DNA of 64,000 nt from NCBI GenBank assembly GCA_017458585.1, contig JAFTAJ010000030.1:1-64000 (forward strand), read 5' to 3'. The notes below the pieces were generated by a model, which was given only the letters and a program-made list of their open reading frames with translations, did not search any database and was not told the origin of the DNA. The position numbers and the translations under genes are program-made. The stretch comes from Bacteroidaceae bacterium (lineage in GTDB: Bacteria > Bacteroidota > Bacteroidia > Bacteroidales > Bacteroidaceae). This document shows positions 50,009 to 60,160 of the stretch, in pieces (the first letter of the stretch is position 1; each line of letters starts with the position of its first letter).

Positions 50009-51901
50009 ATGCTGTGGGAGTACATCCAGAGTGTGTTCTCCTTCAACCCCGACAGTCCATTGCTGTTCACGCAGTTTCAGTTCTGGGCGTTCTTTGCGTT
50101 GGTGTTCACATTCTTTGCATTGACCAAGAGCAGGCCCCTTATGCGCAATGCCTACCTCTTCTTCGTCAGCCTGCTATTCTACTACAAGACCAGTGGACTG
50201 TTTGTGGGCATCCTCGTGTTCGTCACCATCAGCGACTTCTTCATAGCCCAGGGCATCTACGCGCTGCGCAACAACAGCCGGTGGAAGCAACGTGCCCTAC
50301 TCACCCTCAGCATACTCATCGACCTCGGCATACTCTGCTACTTCAAATACGCCTACTTCTTCGCCGACTTCGTCAACACCCTGCTTGGCACCCACATAGA
50401 AGTCACCAACGTCATCGCCGCATGGGGCAACAGTGCCCTCGGACACAACTTCTTCAGCGTGGAGCACATCATACTGCCCGTGGGCATCAGTTTCTTCACC
50501 TTCCAAATCATCTCCTACACCTGCGATGTATATAAGGGCCTCGTCAAGCCCGTGAGAAACATTCTCAACTTCGGCTTCTATGTCAGTTTCTTCCCGCAGC
50601 TGGTGGCAGGTCCCATCATCAAAGCCAGCGACTTCATCCCACAGCTCTACCGCAAATACAATCTCAGCCGTCTGCAGTTTGGCATCGCCGTATTCTGGAT
50701 AATCAACGGTCTGCTGAAAAAGATTATCCTCAGCGATTACTTGGCCGTCAACTTCATCGACCGCGTGTTTGAGAATCCCCACCTCTTCACCGGTTTTGAA
50801 AACCTGAGTGCACTGTTTCTCTATTCGCTGCAAGTATATGCCGACTTCTCAGGCTACACCGACATAGCCATCGGACTCTCGCTACTATTTGGCTTCTATC
50901 TACCCAAGAACTTCAACTCGCCATACAAAGCGCCCAACTGCTCCAACTTTTGGAAGCGCTGGCATATATCCCTCTCGCGCTGGCTGCAAACCTACCTCTA
51001 TATCCCATTGGGCGGCAACCGCAACACGACATTCGGCACCTACTTCTGGATTATCTTCATGACCTTGGCCGCGCTAGTGCTGTGCGGCAATGTGTGGGTC
51101 AGCGTAGGAGTAGCCTTCATTGCGTCGTTGGTAGTCTTCACCGCCATGCGCTACCCCGAGCGACGCCGCAAGATATACGCCAACCTCAACGCCATGATCA
51201 CCATGCTGCTGGGCGGACTCTGGCATGGCGCGAGCATGAACTTCATCATCTGGGGCGGGTTGAACGGCGTAGGTATGGTCATCTTCAAGTTCTGGCGTGA
51301 CATGAGCCTGCTGGTGCGAGCGCTGATTAGCACCCTCGGCCTTGAACTGCTGTTCCTCCTGACATTTGTAGTGCCAGGCCCACTACTCAACATATTGCTT
51401 GTCTTTATGCTCTTCATTGCCGTCAGCGCATGGGTGAGGATTGTCTACAAAAGTTTGAGAGTTCGAAAGTTCGAGAGTTCAAGAGTTAATGGTCAATACC
51501 CCGACTCCCGTTTCGGCCGTGTGGCCGAGCATGCGTGGAGCGTCCTCATCACCTTTGTGTTCATCACCTTCACGCGATTGTTCTTCCGCAGTGGCAGCAA
51601 CCTCGACCCAGCCGTAGCCAACGAGACGGCGTGGTCTATTGCCACGCGTATGGTCAAGAGTATCGGCACACAGTGGAACGCCGACATACTACCCATCATC
51701 TCCACCTACCACAATGTATTCCTACTCTTCGTGGTGGGCATGATCATCCATTGGCTGCCCTCACGCTTCAAGCTGCGCTATCGCATTATGTTTGCCAAGT
51801 TGCCGTTGCCCGTCATTTGCCTGTGTGCCATCGTTGCTGTATTCATTGTCTATCAGTTCGTCACAGCAGAACTGCAGCCCTTCATCTATTTCCAGTTCTA
51901 G
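50009..51901 (+). CDS. MBOAT family O-acyltransferase
   Basis: 630 residues from ATG 50009; a TTG nine codons upstream lies at the edge of an ATTGAAGATTGAAAATTG repeat and is less likely. Polytopic membrane protein of the AlgI/DltB type: ILPVGISFFTFQIISYTCDV, VAGPIIKASDFIPQL, DFSGYTDIAIGLSLLFGFYL, NFWKRWHISLSRWLQTYLYI, and LLGGLWHGASMNFIIWGGLN with the catalytic His. It would pass acyl groups across the membrane to the SGNH partners. VRKFESSRVNGQYPDSRF is encoded by an in-frame TTCGAGAGTTCAAGAG repeat (51452-51497). Confidence 0.93.
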   Translation: MLWEYIQSVFSFNPDSPLLFTQFQFWAFFALVFTFFALTKSRPLMRNAYLFFVSLLFYYKTSGLFVGILVFVTISDFFIAQGIYALRNNSRWKQRALLTLSILIDLGILCYFKYAYFFADFVNTLLGTHIEVTNVIAAWGNSALGHNFFSVEHIILPVGISFFTFQIISYTCDVYKGLVKPVRNILNFGFYVSFFPQLVAGPIIKASDFIPQLYRKYNLSRLQFGIAVFWIINGLLKKIILSDYLAVNFIDRVFENPHLFTGFENLSALFLYSLQVYADFSGYTDIAIGLSLLFGFYLPKNFNSPYKAPNCSNFWKRWHISLSRWLQTYLYIPLGGNRNTTFGTYFWIIFMTLAALVLCGNVWVSVGVAFIASLVVFTAMRYPERRRKIYANLNAMITMLLGGLWHGASMNFIIWGGLNGVGMVIFKFWRDMSLLVRALISTLGLELLFLLTFVVPGPLLNILLVFMLFIAVSAWVRIVYKSLRVRKFESSRVNGQYPDSRFGRVAEHAWSVLITFVFITFTRLFFRSGSNLDPAVANETAWSIATRMVKSIGTQWNADILPIISTYHNVFLLFVVGMIIHWLPSRFKLRYRIMFAKLPLPVICLCAIVAVFIVYQFVTAELQPFIYFQF

Positions 51902-51963
51902 GAAAAATATGTATGAAATTAACAATGTACGCGCGTAATACCTGCTGTATAAGAAAAAAGTTG

Positions 51964-51971
51964 TAACTTTG
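51964..51971 (+). promoter_or_regulatory. -7 promoter element of subtilisin-like protease gene
   Basis: TAACTTTG followed by CAAA, 28 nt before the ATG at 52000. Confidence 0.65.
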
Positions 51972-51999
51972 CAAAATTAAAATTATAACGAATTAGTAA

Positions 52000-54906
52000 A
52001 TGAAACGACTGTTTATTTATTTGTTTGTTATGGCCTGCCCTATCGCGGTATGGTGCCAGACAGGTATCGAAGGCAAGCTGTCTATCTCCTCTCAGATGTT
52101 TGTCAAGGAATATGTTAATGCTAATGGCTCTGCCAAAAGCAAGGGTGTGAACGCCTCTGCCATCGAGGTGAAGAAGCGCATATATGCCACTCCTGAGACG
52201 ATTGACGGCCGCGACTACATCTCTTGTTTCCTGCGCCTGAAGGACCTTGACGAGGTGAAGGAGCTGGATGAGTTGGGCGTACAGATTCAGTGCCGCTTCA
52301 ACAAGGGTCTCGTCACCGCCCTTGTGCCGGTGGACAACTTCATGGAGGTAGCCGAGTTGGCTAACGTGAGCCGCGTGAATGTTGCCACTGTCATGACACC
52401 CACCACCCACAAGACGCGCGAGTTGACGAATGTGGACGACATTCTGACCTGCTCGCCCGATGCAATCGCTGCCGGTATAGTGAACGGTAAGAAATACGAC
52501 GGCACTGGCGTGCTGCTCGGCATCATTGACCTAGGCATCGACTTCCAGCATATCGCCTTCAAGGACAAGGACGGCAACTACCGCCTCAAGGGTGCGTATG
52601 TCTATGATGGCAATGGTGAGACTGTGCATGAATGTGAAGGTGACAACACTCCAGACTTCAGTGGTTTAACAACCGACGATAACTCTGAGGACCACGGCAC
52701 TCACACAGCCTCTACGGCCGGTGGCTCGTCGGTGATTGTGGATGACAGCAGGGTTAATGTAACATTTACCGACGACCATGCCAACGCCACCTACGGCGGT
52801 ATGGCTCCCGGGGCCAGCCTCTATCTGGCGGGAGTGAAAGGTCTATCGAGCACTTATTTGAGCAATGCTATCTATTACATGGTAGATTATGCCGAAAGAA
52901 ACAACATGCCGCTGGTGGTTAGCAACAGCTGGGGCTCTCAGTACGGACCTCATGACGGTACGGGCTACGAGGCCGATGTATATAACTACCTCTTCGGTGA
53001 CGAGCACCCCAACCGCGTGGCTCTGTTCGCTGCCAGCAACGATGGCGGCAAATGTCATGCCGGTGAAACGGGCGGCTACCATGTGCGCGGCACCGCCACA
53101 CCGACTCAGCCGCTGGGCACCATCGTGCGTAGTGGCCTTGCCGCCGACGGTGGCGAGTATTATTCCGGCATCCTTGTCAGTGCATGGGCGCGTTCCACTG
53201 ATGTTAAGAGGATGAACGTAACAATGTATGTGCTCGATGCCTCCACGGGCGAAGTGGTGGATAATATTACCGTCAGCTCACCTTCAAAGCAGCCAGTTTC
53301 GATAACTTATTATGACTTTTTTGAGGACGCTAATCCGCCATCAGGGCGCGAAAAGATTGAGGGGACGCTGTATGTGTTTTTTGACGATGTCCCCTCCGAC
53401 AACAAAACACAGGTGCTGATTGACGCACCGTACGAACTGAAGAGAAGGACTTACGACGAGAGCGACACGGAGCATTATGGCAAGAAATACACGCTGGCCA
53501 TAGAGTTGTGGCCCGCCGACGACACCTCTACGGAGGTCGATATATGGGGCGGCAGTGAGTGTTACTTCACCTCTGACCTGGCTGAAAATTATCCTGCTGG
53601 CCATACATGGACTGCCGGCTCCGACGATATGTGCGTCAGCGACGAGGCTACGATAGAGAACATTATCTCTGTGGGAGCATACGTGGGAGAAAAGCGATTC
53701 GTTAACTATAAGGGTGATAGCCATGTATATTCAAGTTTTGTCGTGGGCGACATAGCATACTTCTCCAGTTATGCCACTGCGGCCGAAAGCCCCACGGGAC
53801 AGCGCTATCCGTGGATTACCGCACCGGGCACAGCTATGAGTGCAGGCGTCAACCACTATCATACCGAAGATATATATGACAGCTATTATGGATATGATGG
53901 ACTGATGGTTAACAGCGAGACCAGTCCCTACGGCATAATGAACGGCACATCGATGGCTACACCTACCGCAGCAGGAGTAGTGGCTCTCTGGATGCAGGCT
54001 GCAAACGAGGAGGGCTGGGCACTCAACAATACGAATATTAAGAATATCATGGCCAGCACCGCCATCAACGACGAGTGGACCACCACCGGCTCCAATGCCA
54101 GCCACTTCGGCAACGGCAAGATTGACGCGCTGGCAGGAATTCACGCCATCGTCAGTCACAGTAACACGCCAGCAGAGGATATCACTCTCGCCGACAACAC
54201 CGACAACAGCTCTGTCATCAGGGAGAAGAATGGCTCCCTCGCCAACGTGACGCTCAGCGGGCGCACGCTCTACAAGGACGGCGACTGGAACACGCTGTGC
54301 CTGCCGTTCAACCTCACCGCTACGCAGATAGCCAACGGCCCGCTCGCCGGAGCCGACATACGCACGCTCGACGAAGCATCGTATAACAATGGTACGCTAA
54401 ACCTCAGCTTTGTTGCGGTTACCGACATACAGGCAGGCGTTCCTTATATCATCAAATGGCCCGCCAGCAACGAGAATATTGTCAACCCCGTATTCAACGG
54501 AGTGATGATTAGCAGTGCCATTAATTCAATATACAGCGGCGATGCTCAGGTGGGCGTGGGATTCGGCGGCACATACGACTACATGCAGTTTAATAGCGAA
54601 GCACGCAACATACTCTTCTTCGGAGCGAACAACACACTATATTATCCCCTTAGCGGCGCACACATCGGCCCGCAGCGCGCCTACTTTATGCTGAACGGCG
54701 TCTGGGCAGGGGAATCGCCGCAGCAGGCTCCCGTACGCGGCTTCACGACCAACCTGGAGGAGGATGCAACAGGAATTAGAAATGAGAAATTAGAAACGAG
54801 GAATGAGTCTCAGGCATGGTATGACCTTCAGGGTCGCAAGCTGAACGGCAGACCCACCACTCGCGGTATATATATCAACAATGGCAAGAAGGTTATTGTA
54901 AAATAA
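52000..54906 (+). CDS. Secreted S8 subtilisin-like serine protease
   Basis: 968 residues. Signal peptide KRLFIYLFVMACPIAVWC. Triad D177 (VLLGIIDLGIDFQHIAF), H232 (SEDHGTHTASTAGG), S651 (GIMNGTSMATPTAAGV), with a large insertion between His and Ser including a PA-like/beta region. The end WYDLQGRKLNGRPTTRGIYI followed by NNGKKVIVK is the sorting-type tail common in Prevotella exported proteins. Just before it, GIRNEKLETRNESQ is encoded by AATTAGAAATGAGAAATTAG repeats (54772-54807). Probably surface or secreted proteolysis for peptide nutrition. Confidence 0.93.
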   Translation: MKRLFIYLFVMACPIAVWCQTGIEGKLSISSQMFVKEYVNANGSAKSKGVNASAIEVKKRIYATPETIDGRDYISCFLRLKDLDEVKELDELGVQIQCRFNKGLVTALVPVDNFMEVAELANVSRVNVATVMTPTTHKTRELTNVDDILTCSPDAIAAGIVNGKKYDGTGVLLGIIDLGIDFQHIAFKDKDGNYRLKGAYVYDGNGETVHECEGDNTPDFSGLTTDDNSEDHGTHTASTAGGSSVIVDDSRVNVTFTDDHANATYGGMAPGASLYLAGVKGLSSTYLSNAIYYMVDYAERNNMPLVVSNSWGSQYGPHDGTGYEADVYNYLFGDEHPNRVALFAASNDGGKCHAGETGGYHVRGTATPTQPLGTIVRSGLAADGGEYYSGILVSAWARSTDVKRMNVTMYVLDASTGEVVDNITVSSPSKQPVSITYYDFFEDANPPSGREKIEGTLYVFFDDVPSDNKTQVLIDAPYELKRRTYDESDTEHYGKKYTLAIELWPADDTSTEVDIWGGSECYFTSDLAENYPAGHTWTAGSDDMCVSDEATIENIISVGAYVGEKRFVNYKGDSHVYSSFVVGDIAYFSSYATAAESPTGQRYPWITAPGTAMSAGVNHYHTEDIYDSYYGYDGLMVNSETSPYGIMNGTSMATPTAAGVVALWMQAANEEGWALNNTNIKNIMASTAINDEWTTTGSNASHFGNGKIDALAGIHAIVSHSNTPAEDITLADNTDNSSVIREKNGSLANVTLSGRTLYKDGDWNTLCLPFNLTATQIANGPLAGADIRTLDEASYNNGTLNLSFVAVTDIQAGVPYIIKWPASNENIVNPVFNGVMISSAINSIYSGDAQVGVGFGGTYDYMQFNSEARNILFFGANNTLYYPLSGAHIGPQRAYFMLNGVWAGESPQQAPVRGFTTNLEEDATGIRNEKLETRNESQAWYDLQGRKLNGRPTTRGIYINNGKKVIVK

Positions 54907-54946
54907 CGACAAACTTAACGATAACGATAACAAAATCTTAATAACG

Positions 54947-56689
54947 ATGTGCGACAATACTGAAGAGAAGTCAATAAAGAAATCTCTGAACTTTATCGAG
55001 GAAATGGTCGAGAAGGACCTCGCGGAGGGCCGCAACGGCAAACGTGTTCAGACGCGCTTTCCGCCAGAGCCTAACGGCTACCTGCATATCGGGCACGCAA
55101 AGGCTATCGCCCTGGACTTCGGCATTGCCGAGGAGTATGGCGGCGTGTGCAACCTGCGTATGGACGACACCAACCCACAGAAGGAGGACACGGAATATGT
55201 GGAGGCTATCAAGCGCGATATTGAGTGGCTGGGCTTCAAGTGGGGTAAGCTGCTCTACGCCAGCGATTACTTCCAGCAGCTGTGGGACCTCGCCGTGGAG
55301 CTCATCAAGGAGGGCAAGGCATACGTGGACGAGCAGAGCGCTGAGCTGATAGCCCAGCAGAAAGGCACCCCTACTCAGCCAGGGCAGAACTCGCCTTACC
55401 GCGACCGACCCGTGGAGGAGAGTCTGCGTCTCTTTGAACAGATGAACTCAGGCAACATGGAACCTGGCAAGATGGTGCTGCGTGCCAAGATTGACATGGC
55501 AAGCCCCAATATGCACTTCCGCGACCCCATCATGTATCGAGTACTGAATATGCCTCACTGGCGCACAGGCAACAAATGGAATGCCTATCCAATGTATGAC
55601 TACACACATGGTCAGTGCGATTACTGGGAGGGGGTTACCCACTCGCTCTGTACCCTGGAGTTCGTGAGCCATCGGCCGCTCTATGACCTTTTCGTCGATT
55701 GGGCCAAGATTGCCAGTGGCGATGACAAGCCCCTGGATGACAATCGTCCGCGCCAGACAGAATTCAATAAACTGAACCTTACGCATATCCTGCTCTCCAA
55801 GCGCAACCTGCTGATGCTTGTGAAGGAAGGCGTGGTAAGCGGATGGGACGACCCGCGCATGCCGACCATCTGCGGCTTCCGCCGTCGCGGTTATTCGCCC
55901 GAGAGCATCAAAAAATTTATCGACAAGATAGGCTACACCACCTTTGATGCTCTTAACGAGATGGCGCTTTTGGAAAGCGCAGCACGCGAAGACCTGAATG
56001 GTCGGGCCACTCGTGTGAGTGCAGTGCTTAATCCGGTAAAGCTTATCATCACCAACTACCCCGAAGACAAGGTAGAGATGATGACTGCCCAGAATAATCC
56101 CGAGTGCCCCGAAGACGGCACACATGAGATAGCCTTCAGCCGCGAGCTATGGATAGAGCGCGATGACTTCATGGAAGACGCTCCGAAGAAGTTCTTCCGC
56201 CTAGGTCCTGGCAAGGAGGTGAGACTGAAGAATGCGTATATCATCAAATGCGCTGAAGAAGGATGCTGCAAGAAAGATGCCGACGGTAATATCGTGGAGA
56301 TATACGCAGAATACGACCCCGACACACGCAGTGGACTGCCAGGCGCAGACCGCAAGATTAAGGGTAAGACTCTCCACTGGGTGAGCTGCGACCACTGCAT
56401 TGAGGCAGAGGTAAGAAACTACGACCGCCTGTGGATGGTTGAAAACCCACGCGACGAGGTGGCAAACTACAGCAAGGCACAAGGCAAAGAGCGTATCGAC
56501 ATTCAAGACATGCGCCACTTTATCAACCCGCACAGCTTGGACGTCGTCAAGGCATACGCCGAAGAGTGGCTCGCTACACGTAAGCCGCTCGATTACCTGC
56601 AGTTCCAGCGCATCGGCTACTACAACGTCGATCCCGACAACACGCCCGACCACATGGTGTTTAACCGCACAGTGGGACTGAAAAGCTAA
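54947..56689 (+). CDS. glnS: Glutaminyl-tRNA synthetase
   Basis: 580 residues, class I. RFPPEPNGYLHIGHAKAIAL holds the HIGH motif, DDTNPQKED is the following conserved block, and HILLSKRNLLMLVKEG contains the KMSKS-equivalent (LLSKR). The C-terminal anticodon-binding beta barrels are present (RELWIERDDFMEDAPKKFFR). No extra YqeY domain. It charges tRNA-Gln in the cytoplasm. dedA starts 14 bp after its stop. Confidence 0.97.
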   Translation: MCDNTEEKSIKKSLNFIEEMVEKDLAEGRNGKRVQTRFPPEPNGYLHIGHAKAIALDFGIAEEYGGVCNLRMDDTNPQKEDTEYVEAIKRDIEWLGFKWGKLLYASDYFQQLWDLAVELIKEGKAYVDEQSAELIAQQKGTPTQPGQNSPYRDRPVEESLRLFEQMNSGNMEPGKMVLRAKIDMASPNMHFRDPIMYRVLNMPHWRTGNKWNAYPMYDYTHGQCDYWEGVTHSLCTLEFVSHRPLYDLFVDWAKIASGDDKPLDDNRPRQTEFNKLNLTHILLSKRNLLMLVKEGVVSGWDDPRMPTICGFRRRGYSPESIKKFIDKIGYTTFDALNEMALLESAAREDLNGRATRVSAVLNPVKLIITNYPEDKVEMMTAQNNPECPEDGTHEIAFSRELWIERDDFMEDAPKKFFRLGPGKEVRLKNAYIIKCAEEGCCKKDADGNIVEIYAEYDPDTRSGLPGADRKIKGKTLHWVSCDHCIEAEVRNYDRLWMVENPRDEVANYSKAQGKERIDIQDMRHFINPHSLDVVKAYAEEWLATRKPLDYLQFQRIGYYNVDPDNTPDHMVFNRTVGLKS

Positions 56690-56703
56690 AAAAACATAAA
56701 CTC

Positions 56704-57342
56704 GTGTTAGGTTCTCTATTAGGACATCTTGATTATTTCAACATCACGCTGCTGATGTTGCTGGAGAGCACCGTGATTCCGGTACCATCAGAACTGGTGG
56801 TGGCCCCTGCGGCTTACTATGCAGCAGGTGGCAATCTGAATGTGGTGCTGGTAGTGCTGGTTGCCACAATCGGTGCCGACATAGGTGCGTCTATCAACTA
56901 TGTAGTGGCACGCTATGTCGGCCGTCCCGTAGTATATAAGTTTGCCAACAGCAAGCTGGGCCACATGTGTCTTCTCAATGAAGAGAAAGTAAAGAAGAGC
57001 GAGGAATATTTCGACAAACATGGCGTGGCGGCCACACTGACAGGACGATTGATTCCCGGCATCAGGCATCTCATCAGTCTGCCCGCTGGACTGACAAAAA
57101 TGAACTACTGGAAGTTTCTGCTCTACACCACCATAGGAGCTGGGGCGTGGCATGCCATTCTGGCTGCCATGGGCTGGTATCTCCATTCCATTGTGCCAGA
57201 GGATAAGCTGAACGAAACTATCGAGAAATATAATACCTATATCATTGCTGGCATAATAGCCGTCGTTGCCATAGTGATTGTATTCTTTGTAGTCAAACAC
57301 AAAAAGAGTAAGAAACGCAAGGATGCAGATAACCAGTGCTAA
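56704..57342 (+). CDS. DedA family membrane protein
   Basis: 212 residues. GTG start. The DedA/SNARE-associated motif [20 protein letters not shown] with the conserved acidic residue and P-x-P-S-E, followed by [40 protein letters not shown] and [20 protein letters not shown] (the G-R-x-x-P-x-x-R motif). Such proteins are undecaprenyl-phosphate or lipid flippases. It overlaps engB by 20 nt. Confidence 0.9.
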   Translation: MLGSLLGHLDYFNITLLMLLESTVIPVPSELVVAPAAYYAAGGNLNVVLVVLVATIGADIGASINYVVARYVGRPVVYKFANSKLGHMCLLNEEKVKKSEEYFDKHGVAATLTGRLIPGIRHLISLPAGLTKMNYWKFLLYTTIGAGAWHAILAAMGWYLHSIVPEDKLNETIEKYNTYIIAGIIAVVAIVIVFFVVKHKKSKKRKDADNQC

Positions 57343-57925
57343 ATACGAGTGTAGCTCCATCAGCGTGGAGAAATGCCCGCAGTCCGACAAGCCCGAGTTC
57401 GCGTTTATCGGCCGCAGCAATGTGGGCAAGAGCAGCCTTATCAATATGCTCACGGGCAACGAGAAACTGGCTATGACCTCCTCCACCCCAGGCAAGACAA
57501 TACTCATCAATCACTTCCTTATCAACGGCGATTGGTATTTGGTAGACCTACCGGGCTACGGCTACGCCAAGCGCAGCAAGACGCAGCAGGAACAGTTGGC
57601 CCGAATGATAAAGGGCTATATCCTTCAGCGTGAGCAGATGGTGAATCTGTTTGTGCTCATAGACGGCAATATAGCACCACAGCGCATTGACCTAGATTTT
57701 ATCGAGTGGCTGGGCGAGAACGGCATTCCCTTTACCATCATCTTCACTAAGGCTGACAAGTCGCGCCGCGGCTCGTTTGGCAAGAGCGTAAACGTGTTTC
57801 TGCAGACGCTGAGCGAGCAGTGGGAGGAGCTGCCCCCCTACTTCCAGGTGTCGTCGGCAAAGCGCATTGGCCGTCAAGCGGTGCTTGACCATATAGAGGA
57901 GATTATTGAAGAACTGAAGAATTGA
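57323..57925 (+). CDS. engB: Ribosome biogenesis GTPase EngB (YihA/YsxC)
   Basis: 200 residues. G1 [17 protein letters not shown]2/T in TSSTPGKT, G3 [12 protein letters not shown], and G4 FTKADKS are all present. Essential GTPase for large ribosomal subunit assembly. Overlaps both neighbours (20 nt with dedA, 4 nt with recR), so it is translated from a compact operon. Confidence 0.96.
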   Translation: MQITSAKYECSSISVEKCPQSDKPEFAFIGRSNVGKSSLINMLTGNEKLAMTSSTPGKTILINHFLINGDWYLVDLPGYGYAKRSKTQQEQLARMIKGYILQREQMVNLFVLIDGNIAPQRIDLDFIEWLGENGIPFTIIFTKADKSRRGSFGKSVNVFLQTLSEQWEELPPYFQVSSAKRIGRQAVLDHIEEIIEELKN

Positions 57926-58527
57926 CTAACGACTACCCATCATATCTGCTTGAGAAGGCCGTCGAGGCATTCAACTCTCTGCCAGGCATCGGTCGCCGCA
58001 CAGCACTGAGATTGGCGCTGCACATGTTGCGCCAACCGAACGATGATGTGGCGCGGTTCTGCGACAGCATAAGCCAATTTCGCGAGGAAGTGAAGCACTG
58101 CAGCGTATGCCATAATATCTCCGACAACGAGGTGTGCGACATCTGCTCCAACCCCCATCGTGACAAGGCCACCATCTGCGTGGTGCAAAATGTGCAGGAT
58201 GTGATAGCAATTGAGAACACGCATCAGTATAACGGTCTCTACCATGTGCTGGGCGGAATCATCTCGCCAATGGATGGCATAGGCCCCAGCGACCTGACCA
58301 TCGAGGAGCTGGTGGAGCGCGTGGCTAGCGGCGAGGTGAAGGAAGTGATAATGGCGCTCTCCTCCACTACCGATGGCGAGACGACACGCTTCTTCATCAG
58401 TCGCAAGCTGGAGCCGTACAACGTGACGATTACCACCATCGCCAGCGGTATCTCCGTAGGCGAAGAGTTGGAGTACACCGACGAGATTACGCTCGGCCGC
58501 TCCATAGTGAATAGAGTGAAGATATAA
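57922..58527 (+). CDS. recR: Recombination protein RecR
   Basis: 201 residues. Start is TTG (57922-57924), overlapping the engB stop as TTGA. HhH region [21 protein letters not shown]4 zinc finger [16 protein letters not shown], Toprim domain [20 protein letters not shown] and [20 protein letters not shown], and a C-terminal Walker-B-like segment. It loads RecA with RecO/RecF at gaps. Confidence 0.96.
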   Translation: MTNDYPSYLLEKAVEAFNSLPGIGRRTALRLALHMLRQPNDDVARFCDSISQFREEVKHCSVCHNISDNEVCDICSNPHRDKATICVVQNVQDVIAIENTHQYNGLYHVLGGIISPMDGIGPSDLTIEELVERVASGEVKEVIMALSSTTDGETTRFFISRKLEPYNVTITTIASGISVGEELEYTDEITLGRSIVNRVKI

Positions 58528-58542
58528 CATATTACTTATAAC

Positions 58543-58944
58543 ATGAAGACAACTTGGATTATCTACATCTTGGCGTGGCTAATACCCATAGCATTAGTCG
58601 TGCTCTATCTTGTAGGCGCTATAAAGCCCATGCCCCTGCAGACCGACGAAGTGCTAGTCTATATGCTTAGCATCACTACTGTAGCACTCAGTCTGCTGAC
58701 AGCATGGCTGGCCATAAAGATGTTTGCCCTCAAGCCTATCAAGACAAAATTGGACACGCTGAAAGGCAAAGAGAAAGAATCCTCCATACAGATGCTCAAC
58801 CGCGTTAGGACTCTCGCAATACTTATGGTAGTGGTGCTCGACTTCGCCGCCTATTATATCACAGACAGCACTTCGCCCCTCTACCTTGCCGCCATCCTCG
58901 GTGTTGCACTCATCTTCTGCTGGCCACAAACTCCTAATTCCTAA
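58543..58944 (+). CDS. Small membrane protein of unknown function
   Basis: 133 residues with four hydrophobic segments (WIIYILAWLIPIALVVLYLV, VYMLSITTVALSLLTAWLAI, TLAILMVVVLDFAAYYI, LYLAAILGVALIFCW) and a charged loop KPIKTKLDTLKGKEKESSIQ. I do not recognise it. The last codons (QTPNS) and the spacer beyond are part of a CTAATTCCTAATTCCTAATT repeat, so the stop is repeat derived. It is 15 bp after recR. Confidence 0.7.
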   Translation: MKTTWIIYILAWLIPIALVVLYLVGAIKPMPLQTDEVLVYMLSITTVALSLLTAWLAIKMFALKPIKTKLDTLKGKEKESSIQMLNRVRTLAILMVVVLDFAAYYITDSTSPLYLAAILGVALIFCWPQTPNS

Positions 58945-58960
58945 TTCCTAATTCCTCTCA

Positions 58961-60160
58961 GTGCGACTCTCCGTCATTATAGTCAACTACAACGTAAAGT
59001 ACTACGTCTATCAGTGTCTGCAGTCGCTCCGCAAAGCGGCGCAGGGACTGGAGTGGGAAGTGCTCGTGGTTGACAATAACTCTACAGACGGTTCTGTGGA
59101 GTATTTCAAGGAGAGCTTTCCTGATGGCACCTTCCCGGAGTTGCGACTCATTGCTAATACCGACAACACAGGCTTTGGTAAAGCCAACAACCAAGCCACC
59201 CACATGGCCAACGGCGACTATGTGCTCTACTGCAACCCCGACACTTTCGTAAGCGAGGACACGCTACGCCGCTGCCTCGACTTTATGGATGAGCATCCCG
59301 ATGCCGGTTGTCTGGGAGTGAAGATGCTCAATGCCAACGGAACCTTCGCCCCCGAGTCGAGGCGTGGAGTGCCGACACCCTGGGCCTCGTTCTGCAAGAT
59401 AACACGCCTCAGCAAACTCTTCCCACACAGCAAGACATTTGGCTACTACTATCTGCAACACCTGCCCGTCAATGAGCCGGCACAGGTGGAGATTGTCTCC
59501 GGAGCGTTCATGATGGTGAAGCGCGACGTGGTGGAGAAGATGGGAGTGTTTGACGAGGACTACTTCATGTACTGCGAAGACACCGACCTCTCCTACCGCA
59601 TGCTTAAGGCCGGGTACCAAAACTACTACCTGCCCACACAAATACTCCACTACAAGGGCGAGAGCACGCGCCAGAAGACCTACAGCTACGTCAACAATTT
59701 CTACAAGGCCATCTTCGTCTTCTTTAAGAAGCACTTCAACAGCCATCTCTTCCTCCTGCGCATATTCTTCTACATAGCCATCTACGTGATTGCTGCAGGC
59801 TCATTCCTCAAGAGCACCTACAAGCAACTCGCCTATCAGATAAAAAAGCGTATCGCTCCTCACAAGACACAGCTACTCTGCTTCATCAGCGAAGAGCACA
59901 AGGAGATGGTGCAACATCTGGCCAGCAAGCACAGTCTGGACATAGCCATCAGCCACCATCCCATTGACAATGCACATCAAATACTCAGTGTGATTGGAAA
60001 GAGCTCCCCCGACTATGTTGTCTTTGACACCGACACATACAGCTACGGCCAGATACTCAATCTCGCTCACTCCATGCCACAGGGCCACAACTTCAGTATA
60101 GCCACGCTCCACCCTGAGAAAGGCATAATATTAACCAACCTATTCAAGTTCACGCCATGA
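58961..60160 (+). CDS. GT2 family glycosyltransferase
   Basis: 399 residues. GTG start. Family 2 GT-A fold: RLSVIIVNYNVKYYVYQCLQ, VVDNNSTDGSVEYFKE, NTGFGKANNQATHMANGDYV, LYCNPDTFV (D-x-D-equivalent), ESRRGVPTP, and FDEDYFMYCEDTDLSYRML, as in rhamnosyl/WcaA-like transferases. A C-terminal hydrophobic segment (RIFFYIAIYVIAAGS) and a further domain of about 100 residues follow. Donor unknown. Coupled to the GNAT gene by ATGA. Confidence 0.88.
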   Translation: MRLSVIIVNYNVKYYVYQCLQSLRKAAQGLEWEVLVVDNNSTDGSVEYFKESFPDGTFPELRLIANTDNTGFGKANNQATHMANGDYVLYCNPDTFVSEDTLRRCLDFMDEHPDAGCLGVKMLNANGTFAPESRRGVPTPWASFCKITRLSKLFPHSKTFGYYYLQHLPVNEPAQVEIVSGAFMMVKRDVVEKMGVFDEDYFMYCEDTDLSYRMLKAGYQNYYLPTQILHYKGESTRQKTYSYVNNFYKAIFVFFKKHFNSHLFLLRIFFYIAIYVIAAGSFLKSTYKQLAYQIKKRIAPHKTQLLCFISEEHKEMVQHLASKHSLDIAISHHPIDNAHQILSVIGKSSPDYVVFDTDTYSYGQILNLAHSMPQGHNFSIATLHPEKGIILTNLFKFTP

